From Aridibacter famidurans (lineage in GTDB: Bacteria; Acidobacteriota; Blastocatellia; Pyrinomonadales; Pyrinomonadaceae), in assembly GCA_024103495.1 (NCBI GenBank), contig JAGFIQ010000179.1:1-64000 (forward strand): a stretch of DNA of 64,000 bases. The letters are read 5' to 3'. The notes below the pieces were generated by a model that saw only the letters and a list, made by a program, of their open reading frames with translations, made no database searches and was not told the DNA's origin. Positions within the stretch are counted from its first letter, which is position 1; each line of letters starts with the position of its first letter. The position numbers and the translations under genes were made by a program. Positions 46,118-54,159 of the stretch are shown in pieces.

Positions 46118-46708
46118 ATGATCAATGCGCGTGTTCTGTCCGGGATACGCGCATTGTCCGTGTTAGGTGTGCTGATTTCATCCGTTTTCGCGGCACATGC
46201 ACAGGAGGCGAACGACCAGAAGGTCGAGCGGATCCGTAAGATCTACTCGGAGACGTCGGCCAAGATCGAGAAGGTCGAGGAAGGCAGCGACGAAGACAGG
46301 CTTGCCGGGGTCGCGGTCAACGAGCTCGTAGTTAACAAGACCGGAAAGAGCTGGCCGGCGGTCGGAAATTTCCGAGAGGTTTATCGGTTTTACTACGACT
46401 CCGACGGCGAGAGCCCTTATCCATCGAGGCTCCTGAAGATATCGAAGGCGACCGAGTCGGCCGCTCGGAAATACTTTGAAGAGTTTGTCTTCGACAACTC
46501 GGGAAATCTGATCTTCTATTTCGAAAGAACGGAGGACGGAGACGCGCCGCTCGAACGCAGGGTGTATTTCGATTCCGGCAAGGCGTTCAGGTTCATCGAT
46601 GACGGCAAGACCCGCGACAAGCTGTCCGAGGAAGACGAGATCGTGGCGAATGACATACTGGCGACGGAGAACACGCTGCGGGGAATATTCGAGGCTACGC
46701 TGAACTGA
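46118..46708 (+). CDS. Secreted protein of unknown function
   Basis: A 196-residue exported protein from the ATG at 46118 (MINARVLSGIRALSVLGVLI, signal peptide ending AAHAQ). Two in-frame ATGs further upstream (46082 and 46097) add only residues translated from a CATTG/CAATG repeat array. The repeat has therefore moved into the 5' end of the gene, and start choice is uncertain. The mature part has an alternating charged pattern ('FREVYRFYYDSDGESPYPSR', 'YFERTEDGDAPLERRVYFDS'), perhaps a beta-rich fold. The gene begins at or inside the end of the TolB-like gene. No family recognised. Confidence 0.7.
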   Translation: MINARVLSGIRALSVLGVLISSVFAAHAQEANDQKVERIRKIYSETSAKIEKVEEGSDEDRLAGVAVNELVVNKTGKSWPAVGNFREVYRFYYDSDGESPYPSRLLKISKATESAARKYFEEFVFDNSGNLIFYFERTEDGDAPLERRVYFDSGKAFRFIDDGKTRDKLSEEDEIVANDILATENTLRGIFEATLN

Positions 46709-46999
46709 GTCTTAAAAGAGGACAAACAGGATAGGCAGGATAACAAGGATGGCGGGATGACCAGTGTCCGGTGCGACCGGCTTCGTTTGGTAAGATCAAG
46801 TCTCGAGTACCCGCAAGCGTGCGAAGCACGCGGTACAATCCAGCTCCACGCGTGAGCGTGGAGAACCAGACGAAGCGATTCGATAGCGTGCAAAGCACGC
46901 GGCACAAACCAGCTTCACGCGTGAGCGTGGAGACCGGCACGGAGCTGATTGACAATTTGAGAGAAGACAGCCGCCTCATTCGGCTGAAGGCAAGTAGAT
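46709..46999. repeat. REP doublets upstream of the transposase (inverted relative to downstream array)
   Basis: Two units at about 46805-46865 and 46878-46935. Each has hairpin 1 (GCGTGCGAAGCACGC or GCGTGCAAAGCACGC), a 13-16 nt linker with CAGCT, then hairpin 2 (CACGCGTGAGCGTG). The reverse complement of the downstream units (47438-47780) matches this order, so these face the other way. A short CAGGATAGGCAGGATAACAAGG phrase lies at 46729-46750. The transposase ATG at 47000 follows 60 nt later. Confidence 0.85.
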
Positions 47000-47437
47000 A
47001 TGTCCCACACAAACCTCGTCTACCATTTCGTTTTTGCGACCAAAGGTCGCATTCCATTCATCACCGATGATCTGAAGCCTCATCTTCACAGATATCTCGG
47101 CGGTACGGTAAAACGGCTCGGTGGAACCGCATATGCCGTGAACGGCATGAGAGAACACGTACACCTGCTTGTCCGCCTTAAGACCGTACACCGACTCGAC
47201 TATTTCGTAAGGGATCTCAAATCGAACTCGTCAAAGTGGGCCAAGGGCCGAACAAACGGTCGTTTTCAGTGGCAGCGCCGATTCGGTGCATTTACCGTCA
47301 GTAGATCACAAATGGCGGCAGTCAGGCGATACATTGAGAACCAGGAAAAGCACCATTCGCGGATGAGCTTTCGGGAAGAGTACGAGGAAATCCTTCGCGC
47401 GAACGGGATCTCGACCGAGTACATTTGGAACGACTGA
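47000..47437 (+). CDS. REP-associated tyrosine transposase (RAYT; IS200/IS605-like Y1)
   Basis: A 145-residue Y1 HUH single-strand transposase. It opens 'NLVYHFVFATKGRIPFI' in the Y1_Tnp pattern. The HUH motif is HVH (H53, H55) in 'GMREHVHLLVRL', the 'WQRRFGAFTVS' strand follows, and the catalytic tyrosine is probably Y111 in 'VRRYIENQEKHH'. There is no TnpB gene. Single-copy, flanked on both sides by REP doublets in opposite orientation, and lacking IS-like subterminal ends of its own, it fits the RAYT class that recognises and disperses REPs rather than a free IS200 element. No strong ribosome site was seen. Confidence 0.88.
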   Translation: MSHTNLVYHFVFATKGRIPFITDDLKPHLHRYLGGTVKRLGGTAYAVNGMREHVHLLVRLKTVHRLDYFVRDLKSNSSKWAKGRTNGRFQWQRRFGAFTVSRSQMAAVRRYIENQEKHHSRMSFREEYEEILRANGISTEYIWND

Positions 47438-47805
47438 TCCGGGCAGTCTACACGCTCACGCGTGTAGCTGACGTGTTTCGCGTGCTTCGCACGCTGGCGA
47501 TTCGTGGCGCGCTTCCCTACACGCTCGCGCGTGTAGCTGATATGTTTCGCGTGCTTCGCACGCTGGCGATTCGTGGCGCGTTTCCCTACACGCTCGCGCG
47601 TGCAGCTGATATGTTTCGCGTGCTTCGCACGCTACTGAATACGTCCTTCCCTATCTACACGCTCACGCGTGTTGCTGGAGTATTTCGCGTGCTTCGCACG
47701 CTGGCGAATGGATGCGTTCCGCTTCTACACGCTCACGCGTGTAGCTGGTATTTTTCGCGTGCTTCGCACGCTGCCGAATTGGCCCGACGTCACTCCGACA
47801 TTTTA
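47438..47805. repeat. Array of five REP doublets downstream of the transposase
   Basis: Five units of about 65-70 bp between about 47445 and 47780. Each has ACACGCTCACGCGTGT (or CTCGCGCG variants), then GCTGA-T/C-GTGTTTC, then GCGTGCTTCGCACGC and a variable 15-30 nt tail such as GGCGATTCGTGGCGCG. Units 1-3 share the GGCGATTCGTGGCGC tail, showing tandem duplication. Orientation is opposite to the upstream units. The array ends 25 nt after the stop of the DoxX gene, which reads towards it. Confidence 0.88.
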
Positions 47806-48273
47806 CTAATCCTGTCCATCCTGTTTGTTCTTCCTCAACCCGAAATACCAAACCCACGCGATGAAGAAGATCTGAAGCGGCACCCGGAACAGCAAGTACC
47901 AGGGGCCGTACGAGGTTCCCCCGATGCCCTCGGATTTGAGACTCCCGGCGATGTTCGCCGGCAAGACCGCGACGAAAAAGACGATCAGCAAAACCGATGT
48001 CAGCCTGACCACTCTTGGCCAAAGCAGGCCGATCACGGCAGCGAACTCACACGCGCCAGTGAGCCAGACCACCTCGCGTTTGTACGGCATAGCCTCCGGC
48101 ATCATCTGCACCATCGCCTCGGTGCTTGTGAAATGCGCGATCGTGGTCACGAGAAGCATCGCCGCCATCGCGCCCCGGCCTGTCATCGAGAGTCCGAGCT
48201 TTCCTTTGATCACAGCACGATCGATCGCGAACAACACGAAAAAGGCGACGAGTAGGACGACTAACGGGACCAT
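47806..48273 (-). CDS. DoxX-family membrane protein
   Basis: A 155-residue inner-membrane protein with four spans (about 2-20, 36-58, 66-105 and 128-147). The pattern 'RGAMAAMLLVTTIAHFTSTE', 'MVQMMPEAMPYKREVVWLTG' and 'ACEFAAVIGLLWPRV' is that of the DoxX/DoxD-like family, whose members act in quinone-linked redox or oxidative-stress complexes. The exact role is unknown. CAGGAGCAAATCC precedes the ATG at 48273. It converges with the RAYT region and diverges from dapF at 48378. Confidence 0.82.
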   Translation of the reverse strand: MVPLVVLLVAFFVLFAIDRAVIKGKLGLSMTGRGAMAAMLLVTTIAHFTSTEAMVQMMPEAMPYKREVVWLTGACEFAAVIGLLWPRVVRLTSVLLIVFFVAVLPANIAGSLKSEGIGGTSYGPWYLLFRVPLQIFFIAWVWYFGLRKNKQDGQD

Positions 48274-48377
48274 CGTTGGATTTGCTCCTGAAAAGGCTTA
48301 TTATCGGGGGCATTAAATTCGATTTCCGTCAATGAGGCAAATCCTGATCTCTAACGGCGGCCTGCCGCACATCCCGC

Positions 48378-49253
48378 ATGGCCAGTTTCGACTTCTGTAA
48401 ATTCCACGGATTCGGGAACGATTACATCGTGATCGAGAGTAAGGCTTTGCCCAAAAGCACGGACGTTTCCGAACTCGCCCAAAGGATGTGCGAGCGCAAC
48501 ACGGGCGTCGGCTCGGACGGTATCGCGCTGATCGAAGAGAGTGAGGACGCGGATTTCCTTTGCCGGATCATCAATCCCGACGGCAGCGAGGCCGGATTCT
48601 CCGGAAACGGCACGAGATGCGCCGTGGCCTACCTGTATTTCAAAGGTATATGGGGAGACGAATCATTGCGGCTTGAAACGCTAAGCGGAGTAAAGAACTA
48701 CACGTTCCTCGGCCGTTCCGGTAATTCGTTCAGGTACCTGGCCGAACTCGGTTCGCCGAAATTCGCATCCCGCGACATCCCTTTCCTTCCGGATTCCTCC
48801 GGGACGGAGCTCGAGGAAGTGATCGATCATCCGGTCTCCGCAGGAGTCAGGAACCTGCAGGTGACTTTGGTTAACGTGGGGAATCCTGTTTGCGCCGTAT
48901 TCGTAGACGATTTCGATTTCAACTGGCGCCGCGTAGGCAGAAAGCTCGAGAGCCACCCTCAGTTCCCCGAGCGCACGAACGTCGTCTTCGTAAAGGTAGT
49001 AGACCGGGAGCGGATCGAGATAAGGATCTGGGAACGAGGTGCCGGTGAAACCGCTTCATCCGGGACCTGTTCGATCGCCGCGGCGGTCGTCTCTGCGCAC
49101 ACCGGACAGACGGAGCGGAAGGTTTCAGTCGAAGCGCCAGGGGGAACGACCGAGGCCGTCTGGCGCGAGGACGGGGAGATGCTGATCGAGGGAACGGCCG
49201 AACTCGCCTTCTGCGGAACGTATGAATTTCTTCACAGGGATGAAGGGGGTTAA
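48378..49253 (+). CDS. Diaminopimelate-epimerase homologue with both catalytic cysteines replaced by serine
   Basis: A 291-residue DapF fold: 'KFHGFGNDYIVIES', 'NTGVGSDGIALIEE', 'NPDGSEAGFSGNGTRCAVAY', 'VNVGNPVCAVFVDD', 'PERTNVVFVKVV', 'IWERGAGETASSGTCSIAAA'. In characterised DapF the two acid/base cysteines sit in CGNG and in ACG(T/S)G. Here they are S75 (SGNG) and S228 (SSGT), while the neighbouring C81 and C231 are non-equivalent positions. The His of GNPH is also Val. The fold assignment is firm, but LL-to-meso-DAP epimerisation is doubtful. It may act on another substrate or use a different base. It is divergent from DoxX and stands alone. Confidence 0.8.
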   Translation: MASFDFCKFHGFGNDYIVIESKALPKSTDVSELAQRMCERNTGVGSDGIALIEESEDADFLCRIINPDGSEAGFSGNGTRCAVAYLYFKGIWGDESLRLETLSGVKNYTFLGRSGNSFRYLAELGSPKFASRDIPFLPDSSGTELEEVIDHPVSAGVRNLQVTLVNVGNPVCAVFVDDFDFNWRRVGRKLESHPQFPERTNVVFVKVVDRERIEIRIWERGAGETASSGTCSIAAAVVSAHTGQTERKVSVEAPGGTTEAVWREDGEMLIEGTAELAFCGTYEFLHRDEGG

Positions 49254-49403
49254 GGAGATGTACGGATCTTCCCGGAAAACAGATATCGAGTACTTGTCAG
49301 GTTCATTTCTGCCGTAAACATTCCCAATGTCCAGCTCCATCGCTGATTTGGAATGTGGAACCTGGATTGTCCTCTTTCAAGATCAATTAGGAACATTACC
49401 AAG

Positions 49404-50765
49404 ATGACACGACTTTTTACCTTTTACCTTTTACTTTTCACTTTGCTGACTTCGTCAGCTGCCGCCCAGAACCCTTATTTTCCGAACGTCCTCCCGATGC
49501 GGGAGCGCGCAGAGGTCATCGACCGCCTTCTCGAAGAGCGTGTGCAGACGGTACTGCCTCCGCTGATGAAGCGCACGGGGATCGATATGTGGATCATAAT
49601 CTCGCGCGAGTACAACGAGGATCCGGTGCTGAAGACCTTTTTGCCTTCGACGTGGCAGTCCGCGCGCAGGACCACGATCCTCGTCATCCACGACCCGGGC
49701 GAGGGGCAGAAGCTTGGAACGTACGCGATGGCCCGGTACGCGGTCGGGAAAATGTTCGTGAAGGCGTGGGACAAAGAGAAAGAGCCGGACCAGTGGAAGG
49801 CGCTCGCCGAGTTCGTAGCGGAGAAAAACCCGAAACGGATCGGGGTCAACAGATCTGCGACCGACGCGCTTGCCGATGGCATCTCGGCATTTCACTTTGA
49901 CAGGCTGATCGAATCGCTTTCCGAGCCATACCGTTCAAGGGTCACCACCGCAGAGAACCTTTCGATCGGCTGGCTCGAGACCCGGACCGAAAGCGAGATG
50001 GCGATCTATCCGAACATCGTCCGGATGGCGAAACAGATCATCGCCGAAGGTCTTTCGGAGAAGGTGATCCAGCCCGGCGTGACGACGACGGACGATGTCG
50101 TCTGGTGGTACCGCGAGAGGATCAAGGAACTAAAGCTGGAGACCTGGTTCCATCCGTCCGTCTCGGTCCAGAGGAAGGATCCGGAATCATTCGAGCATCT
50201 CCGCGCCTTTTCAGACAGGCCGGAGAACCAGGTGATCCTGCCCGGCGACCTGATCCACGTCGATTTCGGCATCACCTATCTTCGCCTCAACACCGATACG
50301 CAGCAGCATGCGTATGTGCTTAGGCCCGGCGAAACCGAGCCGCCGGCTTTTCTGAGAGATGCATTCAGAAAAGGAAACCGGGTCCAGGACATCTTGACCG
50401 GGAATTTCAAAACGGGAAGGACCGGCAACCAGATCCTCGCGGCGTCTTTGGCTCAGTGCAAGGCGGAGAACATCAAATGCTCGATCTACACGCATCCGCT
50501 GGGATTCCACGGTCACGCGGCGGGAACGACGATCGGGCTCTGGGACCAGCAGGAGGGAGTGCCTGTCGCGGGCGACTATCCCCTGTACCCGATGACCGCG
50601 CATTCGATCGAGCTGAACGCGGCGAGTTATATCGAGGAATGGGGAAAGGAGATCCGCATAATGCTCGAAGAGGACGCTTTCTTCGACGGGACTACGGTGA
50701 GGTACATCGACGGACGTCAGACCGAGCTGATGGTGATCCCGAGGCCACTGCCGCCGAACAGGTGA
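49404..50765 (+). CDS. Secreted M24-family metallopeptidase (Xaa-Pro aminopeptidase-like)
   Basis: A 453-residue exported protein. A signal peptide (1-21, SSAAAQ) is followed by a creatinase-N-like domain, then a pita-bread catalytic domain (about 215-450) with ligands in 'DLIHVDFGITYLRLNTDTQQ', 'HPLGFHGHAAGTTIGLWDQQ', 'AHSIELNAAS' and 'IMLEEDAFFDG'. The order Asp, Asp, His, Glu, Glu is that of di-metal M24 enzymes. It probably removes N-terminal Xaa-Pro residues in the periplasm; the specificity is unproven. The start at 49404 gives the signal peptide; an in-frame ATG at 49353 adds 17 residues with no family match. Confidence 0.88.
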   Translation: MTRLFTFYLLLFTLLTSSAAAQNPYFPNVLPMRERAEVIDRLLEERVQTVLPPLMKRTGIDMWIIISREYNEDPVLKTFLPSTWQSARRTTILVIHDPGEGQKLGTYAMARYAVGKMFVKAWDKEKEPDQWKALAEFVAEKNPKRIGVNRSATDALADGISAFHFDRLIESLSEPYRSRVTTAENLSIGWLETRTESEMAIYPNIVRMAKQIIAEGLSEKVIQPGVTTTDDVVWWYRERIKELKLETWFHPSVSVQRKDPESFEHLRAFSDRPENQVILPGDLIHVDFGITYLRLNTDTQQHAYVLRPGETEPPAFLRDAFRKGNRVQDILTGNFKTGRTGNQILAASLAQCKAENIKCSIYTHPLGFHGHAAGTTIGLWDQQEGVPVAGDYPLYPMTAHSIELNAASYIEEWGKEIRIMLEEDAFFDGTTVRYIDGRQTELMVIPRPLPPNR

Positions 50766-51003
50766 ATCGATTCTTGTGAATGGTAAATCGTGAATCGTAA
50801 ATAGTGGGGCGCAGCAGGTAGTCAAAAAGGCCTTCGTGAAATACACAAAGGGATTTCTCAGTGTCCTTCGTGCAAACCTCCGTGTGCTTTGTGGTAATTC
50901 TTTGTTCCGCGCGTGGCGCATCGCTATGCATTTGTGACTTACCGAAGACGTCAGGTGGGAAGGTAATGTCGAATCGCATTTTCGGATTTTCCGTTTCAAA
51001 GGG
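50766..51003. repeat. Spacer with AAGG/CACAAAG phrases
   Basis: 50770-50810 holds a GAATGGTAAATCGTGAATCG phrase. 50836-50900 holds ACACAAAGGGATTTCTCAGTG, then CTCCGTGTGCTTTGTGGTAA, one arm of the 'ACCACAAAG' phrase family. The last 60 bp show no repeat. Confidence 0.6.
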
Positions 51004-51471
51004 ATGTCAGAATCTATCGCCAAGCATATCGAATCAAAAGAAGAACTGGAGAAAGTACTCTTCTACCTGCCAGTTGACGACGATGGCTATCCGCCTTACT
51101 CCTATGAATCGCTCTGGGCAGAAAGAATCGGCGGTGATGCTTTTCGAATCGACAACATTCCCTTCTTTGTCAGGGAGCTTTGCGTGGAAGATATCGTAAC
51201 GGCCTTGGACGAGGACGGCTCGTTGTACTTCCAGGAAGTAGTCGAATATTCGCAGCACAACACCGTCAGGATAGTGGTTATTGAAAAAGAAAGAACAACA
51301 CAGTTAATCTCGGGGTTAAGAAAGCTCGGACTCGCATTTGAAGGCCTCGATAACTACCTGTTCGCGATCGATGTCGTTGATCCAGAGAAAATGGCGACGC
51401 TGGTTCACTTTCTAGCTGACGGTCAAGAAAAGGGTTGGTGGGAATTCGAGGAAAGTGCTTTAAGGCTTTGA
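51004..51471 (+). CDS. DUF4265 family protein
   Basis: A 155-residue cytoplasmic protein. The opening 'KVLFYLPVDDDGYPPYSYES', then 'LWAERIGGDAFRIDNIPFFV' and 'ALDEDGSLYFQEVVEYSQHN', 'TVRIVVIEK' matches the DUF4265 pattern as I recall it. No function is known for the family. An AAAGGG lies directly before the ATG at 51004, tight but usable. It is alone between phrase-repeat spacers. Codon usage looks less GC-rich than that of its neighbours, with many AAA/GAA/TTC codons, so recent acquisition is possible. Confidence 0.8.
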   Translation: MSESIAKHIESKEELEKVLFYLPVDDDGYPPYSYESLWAERIGGDAFRIDNIPFFVRELCVEDIVTALDEDGSLYFQEVVEYSQHNTVRIVVIEKERTTQLISGLRKLGLAFEGLDNYLFAIDVVDPEKMATLVHFLADGQEKGWWEFEESALRL

Positions 51472-51716
51472 TCTCTCTTTGCGGGACTTTGCAGCTTTGC
51501 GCCTTTGCGTGAGCTGATTCGCAAGGCGTTGATCAAGTCAGAAGATTTGAACCACAAAGAACACAAAGAATTTCACAAAGGGCAGGAAGAAGGCCCTTTG
51601 TGTTCTCTGTGAAAACCTCTGTGTCCTTTGTGGTTGATTTACTACTAAAGAACTCAGAACTCAACCAGAAAGTCTCCCGCAAAGCCGCGAAGACGCAAAG
51701 TGCCGCCAAGAAGAGA
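51472..51716. repeat. Long inverted repeat of ACCACAAAG phrases
   Basis: 51550-51635 is an imperfect inverted repeat. The left arm starts AACCACAAAGAACACAAAGA and the right arm ends TCCTTTGTGGTT, about 35 nt each, around GGGCAGGAAGAAGGCCC. 51473-51510 and 51675-51705 carry TTTGCGGGACTTTGCAGC and its inverse-type phrase CGCAAAGCCGCGAAGACGC. These flank the inverted repeat and form a second, outer inverted pair. Confidence 0.75.
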
Positions 51717-52610
51717 TCAGTTCGAGGAATTCGCAGGAAATAAAAACTTCAACGCCTCAGGCAGACGCTTCGCCCAGGCATCCTCGTGATGGACGGCGCA
51801 TTTCTCGACTACGACTTTCAGGCTTCCTTGAGAGAGGCCTTTTCTCTTCAGGATCGACTCCAGCCGGCGCAAGTCGGTAACCGCCTCTCCACCGTCCGAA
51901 TCATCGTCGCATTCCTTCGCTCCCATCTCATTCGTTCCGACTCCAAGATAGACCTTTAGCGGAAGTTTCTCGGCAGTCTCGGCCATTGTCAAAACTTTCG
52001 CATCGCTGACATAAAACGAAGGGCTTTCGAGAAGCAAAGATCCGAACAGCTCCGGTTTCTCTAATGCCGAGTACAAGGCGATGAGCGCACCGTAGGACGA
52101 TCCACCCAACGCTCGGCCGCCTCTCATCCTGCTGACACTATATCTCGACTCGACGAAAGGGATGACCTCCTTCTCGAGAAACTCGGGGTAAAGCGCTCCC
52201 TTCGGATCGGGCATCGGCGGCGAGAGAAACTCGTCCTCCCACGGAAGGTACTCGTTCGCCCGCATCTTCTTTCCTGCGTTGTCGATGCCGACCACGATGA
52301 CCGGCGGGATCTTGCTTTTCGCGATCAGTTCGTACACGGTCTCATCTACCTTCCACTCGGCTTTGTTGAAGATCGAATCCGCTTCGTCGAAAAGGTTCTG
52401 GCCGTCGTTAAGATAGAGGACCGCATACCCTTCCTTCCTTCTTTTCTTTTCATATCCCGGAGGCAGAAGGACTCGGATCTTGCGCGTGTTGTTGAAGATC
52501 TTGCTTTCGAGAGTATGAACGCGAAGGTCCCTTTTGGGCGGTGACAGAGAGATCGCACCAGCTACAAGCAGTGCGATCAGCAAGGGGAGCAGGACCAGTC
52601 GTTTCGTCAT
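51717..52610 (-). CDS. Secreted alpha/beta-hydrolase (putative esterase, PF00756-like)
   Basis: A 297-residue exported esterase. Signal or anchor 1-22 (LLPLLIALLVAGAIS), a strand 'YAVLYLNDGQNLFDEADSIF', 'PPVIVVGIDNAGKKMRANEY' with the 'LPWEDEFL' loop, the nucleophile elbow ALGGSSYGALIAL (Ser), an acidic residue near 'YLGVGTNEMG', and His in 'AVHHEDAWAKRLPEALKFL'. It is a sister of the 12452 esterase in fold, but without TPRs. The substrate is unknown. The start is at 52610; in-frame codons upstream translate AAGACGCAAAG repeat phrases. Confidence 0.82.
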   Translation of the reverse strand: MTKRLVLLPLLIALLVAGAISLSPPKRDLRVHTLESKIFNNTRKIRVLLPPGYEKKRRKEGYAVLYLNDGQNLFDEADSIFNKAEWKVDETVYELIAKSKIPPVIVVGIDNAGKKMRANEYLPWEDEFLSPPMPDPKGALYPEFLEKEVIPFVESRYSVSRMRGGRALGGSSYGALIALYSALEKPELFGSLLLESPSFYVSDAKVLTMAETAEKLPLKVYLGVGTNEMGAKECDDDSDGGEAVTDLRRLESILKRKGLSQGSLKVVVEKCAVHHEDAWAKRLPEALKFLFPANSSN

Positions 52611-52815
52611 CTCGTTTGCTCTTTTTGTCTTCTCTGCGGTCCTTTGCGACTTCGCGTCTTTGCGGGAGACTTCACGGCCGAGGACTGAGTTCTCCGCCTG
52701 CAGATAAACCACAGAAGGCACGGAGGTCCTCACAGAGGACACAGTTGCTTTGCGGTAGCCCAGGGGTCAAACAATCACGACTCCAAAGAATAAGTCCAAC
52801 AAAATGTCATGAAAT
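52611..52815. repeat. Phrase-repeat spacer
   Basis: It contains CTTCGCGTCTTTGCGGG (about 52648-52668), an outlying part of the CGCAAAGACGCGAAG phrase family, and AACCACAGAAGGCACGGAGG followed by CACAGAGGACACAG (52708-52742). No gene is supported. Confidence 0.6.
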
Positions 52816-53352
52816 CTATAACGAACCATGAGCTTCGACCCCATACAGGAATTCGTTTACCTCTCTCGTGGTCCTGAGCCTCATATACGGTATCGAAGAA
52901 TACTGCGGCTCCTTCAACAGACCCTCGATCCGCCTCCGCCTGTACCAAAAGGTCTTTGCAACATAGTAGATCATCGAATCCCGGCTAAAGACCGCGTTGG
53001 ATAAGGTCTCCCGGTTACCGGCGCAAACCTCCTCCCCGGTGATAACGCGCCGAGCGGTTCTCCAGATCGTCCTCAGATAAACGACCCTGAACGGAAGATC
53101 GAGCCAGATCACCAATGTGACCCTTGGCCAGACAAGATCACGTGTTTTCGTGTAGTTCCCGTCGATGATCCACTCTTCGGCCGAAGCTTCACGGCCGATC
53201 AATTCCCGAAGTTCCGCAGTGGGCCGTTCCTGCCAGTTCGGCAGATGGCTGTATTCGTCGATCGGGACGTGCTTTACGCCAGTGATCTCCGACAGCCTTT
53301 TCGAGAATGTGGTCTTGCCGGAACAGCTGGAGCCGACGACGGAAATCCGCAT
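52816..53352 (-). CDS. P-loop kinase (FlaR/adenylate-kinase-like, topology-modulation family)
   Basis: A 178-residue P-loop protein. Walker A is GSSCSGKTTFSKRL (residues about 7-20), then 'EITGVKHVPIDEYSHLPNWQ' with the D/E pair, 'EWIIDGNYTKTRD' (NTP-binding motif), and 'VIWLDLPFRVVYLRTIWRTA' and 'RRRIEGLLKEP'. The pattern is that of 'DNA topology modulation protein FlaR'-type proteins, which are adenylate-kinase-like. Biochemical substrates are unknown. It lies 83 nt after rnhB on the same strand and may be the last gene of the operon. Start at 53352; alternative starts lie at 53361 and 53370. Confidence 0.82.
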   Translation of the reverse strand: MRISVVGSSCSGKTTFSKRLSEITGVKHVPIDEYSHLPNWQERPTAELRELIGREASAEEWIIDGNYTKTRDLVWPRVTLVIWLDLPFRVVYLRTIWRTARRVITGEEVCAGNRETLSNAVFSRDSMIYYVAKTFWYRRRRIEGLLKEPQYSSIPYMRLRTTREVNEFLYGVEAHGSL

Positions 53353-53435
53353 TGGACTGGTCATTTTCAAGGTTCAGGGATCAATGGTCAATGAAACATG
53401 ATACCGGTCTCCCGTCTCCTGTCTCCCGTCTCCTG

Positions 53436-54068
53436 TCATTCAAATCCCAGTTCCGGTTGTATAACACCGCGGAAGGACATTCTGTGTATCGGGCAAGGGC
53501 CGTGGATTCGAAGCGCGTCGAGATGCTCGGGGGTTCCGTAGCCGACGTGGCGGGCGAATCCGTATTGTGGATACAGCGAATCGATCTCGGCCATCAGACC
53601 GTCCCTGTGGACCTTGGCGATGATCGAGGCGGCGGCGATCGAAGCGGAAGCCGCGTCGCCCTTAATAATGGAATTCTGAGGAAGGGGACACGCCGTCAAT
53701 TGAACGGCGTCGATAAGAAGAAAATCGGCCGCGGGATCCAGTTGACCCACGGCCGTCATCATTGCTAGCTTTGTCGCTTCGAGAATGTTTATGCGGTCGA
53801 CCTCGCCGGGTCCCACTTCGGCTATAGCCCAGGTCAGCGCGGTTTCTCTTATCCGTTCGGCGAGCTCTTCCCGCCTCTCTTTAGCGACTTGTTTGGAGTC
53901 GTTGACGCCGTCCGGGATCCTGTCCTCCGATTCGAAGACGACCGCGGCGGCGACGACTCCTCCGGCGAGGCATCCTCTTCCGACCTCATCGACGCCGGCT
54001 ACGACGGCGAAACCGTCGGCCTTCGCCTTGTTCTCGAAATCGAAATTTGCGAGGGAAGGTGAGGGCAT
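53436..54068 (-). CDS. rnhB: Ribonuclease HII
   Basis: A 210-residue type 2 RNase H that cleaves RNA in RNA/DNA hybrids, including single ribonucleotides. The core motif is VVAGVDEVGRGCLAGGVVAA, with V replacing the usual A in GVDEAGRG. Then come 'GVNDSKQVAKERREEL', 'FLLIDAVQL', 'IIKGDAASASIAAASIIAKV' and 'YGFARHVGYGTPEHLDAL'. The Asp/Glu/Asp/Asp catalytic acids are present. It follows rplS by 91 nt, the usual operon order. Start at 54068; an in-frame ATG at 54089 is also possible. Confidence 0.94.
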   Translation of the reverse strand: MPSPSLANFDFENKAKADGFAVVAGVDEVGRGCLAGGVVAAAVVFESEDRIPDGVNDSKQVAKERREELAERIRETALTWAIAEVGPGEVDRINILEATKLAMMTAVGQLDPAADFLLIDAVQLTACPLPQNSIIKGDAASASIAAASIIAKVHRDGLMAEIDSLYPQYGFARHVGYGTPEHLDALRIHGPCPIHRMSFRGVIQPELGFE

Positions 54069-54159
54069 CGGCTTTTCCGATCGAAGCACTCGCGGATCCG
54101 TTTAGCCTGCCCACTTGTGGGCAGGTCAGACGCACAAATCCGCCGGCCAATCACAGGAG

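Noticed and set aside
46800-47790. CRISPR array
   Set aside because: The units are hairpin doublets of 65-70 bp with variable tails, in opposite orientations, and there are no uniform short direct repeats or cas genes.
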